A DNA stretch of 64,000 bases from Anseranas semipalmata (taxonomy: Eukaryota > Chordata > Aves > Anseriformes > Anseranatidae): NCBI GenBank assembly GCA_013399115.1, contig VXAA01003919.1:20406-84405 (forward strand), in the 5' to 3' direction. Positions 62,781 to 64,000 of the stretch are shown here, one piece after another (positions within the stretch are counted from its first letter, which is position 1; each line of letters starts with the position of its first letter). The notes beneath the pieces are model-generated. The model did not search any database, was not told the origin of the DNA, and was given only the letters and a program-made list of their open reading frames with translations. The position numbers and the translations under genes were made by a program.

Positions 62781-64000
62781 GTAAGTCTGGATTGTGACTC
62801 TCAAGGTGTGGCTTGTGGAGAGGTTACTTTGAGGTAATCTCAGGGCTGTGCATGTAGTTCAGAAAATGACATTGTGGTGCTGACAGCTTTAGAAAGAGGC
62901 AGATGAGCAGTTAAGCTGATTCCCTGGCTTGTCTCTTGTTCACTTGTTCATGTGGTTACTGTACTCCTACTATGTCTTTCCTTCCTTAAAATGGAACACC
63001 AAGTTGGGGAAGTGCTGAACCACATCTAATTGCGTGGCAGAGGTGATTGGATTTTTATCAGTAGCAACCTGATAGTCTTGCAGGTTTCCAGTACTGGTTA
63101 TCAAGAGATTATGGATTTCGGTATGAGTTAAAAGTTTGAAGAGAACCTGCAGAATGAGGTATCTGCAACGTAACATTCAGATTGGTGAGGAGCTCTAACT
63201 GGGAGAGAGTACGCAAAGAGGAACTGGACCAACGGGCTCAATTCATGTGAAAAAGAGTCGGTGTATGTTGCAATGGATTTAGGAACATGAACACAGTACC
63301 CCCAGTCCTCCTCTAATTAAATTTAACAGTTTAATGTAATCGTGTCATCTACTTTCAAAGAAACAATGTGTTGCTGTCAAGAGGTATTTTATAGGATTAA
63401 AACAATGAAAAGCTCAGGAAGTGTGGGATGGATGAGTGGACAGTGATGTGGATTGAGAACTGGCTGGATGGCAGAGCTCAGAGAGTTGTGATCAGCGATG
63501 CTGAGTCTAGTTGGAGGCCTGTAGCTGGTCAGTACTGGGTCCAGTCTTGTTCAACCTATTCATCAATGACCTGGATGATGGAATAGAGTGCACTCTCAGC
63601 AAATTTGCAGATGACCCAAAACTGGGAAGAGTGGCTGATACACCAGAGGGCTGTGCTGCCATTCAGAGGGACCTGGACAAGCTGGAGAGTTGGGTGGTGA
63701 GGAACCTCATGAAGTTCAACAAAGGCAAGTGCAGGGTCCTGCACCTAGGAAGGAATAACCCCATGCAGCAGCACATGTTGGGGGCTGACCTGCTGGAAAG
63801 CAGCCCTGCGGAGAAGGACTTGAGAGTCCTGGTGGACAGCAGGTTAACCATGAGCCAGCAGTGTGCCCTTGTGGTCAAGAAGGCCAATGGTATTGTGGGG
63901 TGCATTAGGAGGAGTGTTACCAGCAGGTCGAGGGAGGTGATCCTCCCCCTCTACTCATCCCTGGTGAGGCCACACCTGGAGTATTGTGTCCAGTTCTGGG
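62781..64000 (+). other. PSEN2: PSEN2 intron, continuing past the window
   Basis: Starts with GTAAGT. The first 640 bp or so are unique sequence. From about 63418 it is occupied by a sense-oriented CR1 copy. No acceptor for the next exon is seen before the window ends. Confidence 0.85.
63418..64000 (+). mobile_element. CR1 LINE in PSEN2 intron, running off the window edge
   Basis: Plus-strand ORF2 text starts in the RT region (VMWIENWLDGRAQRVVISDA), followed by [20 protein letters not shown] and [13 protein letters not shown] at the right edge. FADD is retained. At least one frame break occurs near 63530, and the 5' part is missing. It is in the same orientation as PSEN2. Confidence 0.94.

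Overview
The window is nuclear DNA of a bird. Two vertebrate genes with ordinary GT-AG introns can be read, and the interspersed repeats are almost all CR1 LINE fragments, several with the tandem ATTCTATG tail typical of avian CR1. Two assembly gaps of about 105 N and two single Ns are present. I cannot name the species.

Left third: the first two exons of ITPKB (inositol-trisphosphate 3-kinase B) lie on the minus strand. They are a probable non-coding exon 1 in a CpG island (about 22.69-23.05 kb) and a long first coding exon (CDS 20242-21192). The kinase exons are not visible, so positions 1-20241 are probably ITPKB intron 2. That stretch holds a tail-to-tail pair of degenerate CR1 copies (13.09-16.64 kb) and one unexplained plus-strand exon-like segment (228-305).

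Middle (about 23-52 kb): intergenic DNA with CR1 fragments, simple repeats, an N gap, and a 964-bp perfect direct duplication separated by one N that looks like an unmerged assembly overlap. The most unexpected object is at about 41.3-42.7 kb: a broken heat-shock-factor-like gene on the plus strand. Its HSF-type DNA-binding domain is recognisable, but it has frameshifts and an in-frame stop, and its tail ends in a TTCC microsatellite.

Right end: PSEN2 (presenilin-2) on the plus strand. It has a CpG island with a probable non-coding exon 1 (about 52.7-53.4 kb) and five coding exons (58549-62780), which carry transmembrane segments 1-6 up to the first base of the first catalytic aspartate codon. 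The rest of the gene lies beyond the window. The divergent ITPKB/PSEN2 order matches the human 1q42 neighbourhood. The two genes are neighbours, with no sign that they work in one pathway: ITPKB acts in inositol phosphate and calcium signalling, and PSEN2 is the catalytic subunit of gamma-secretase.
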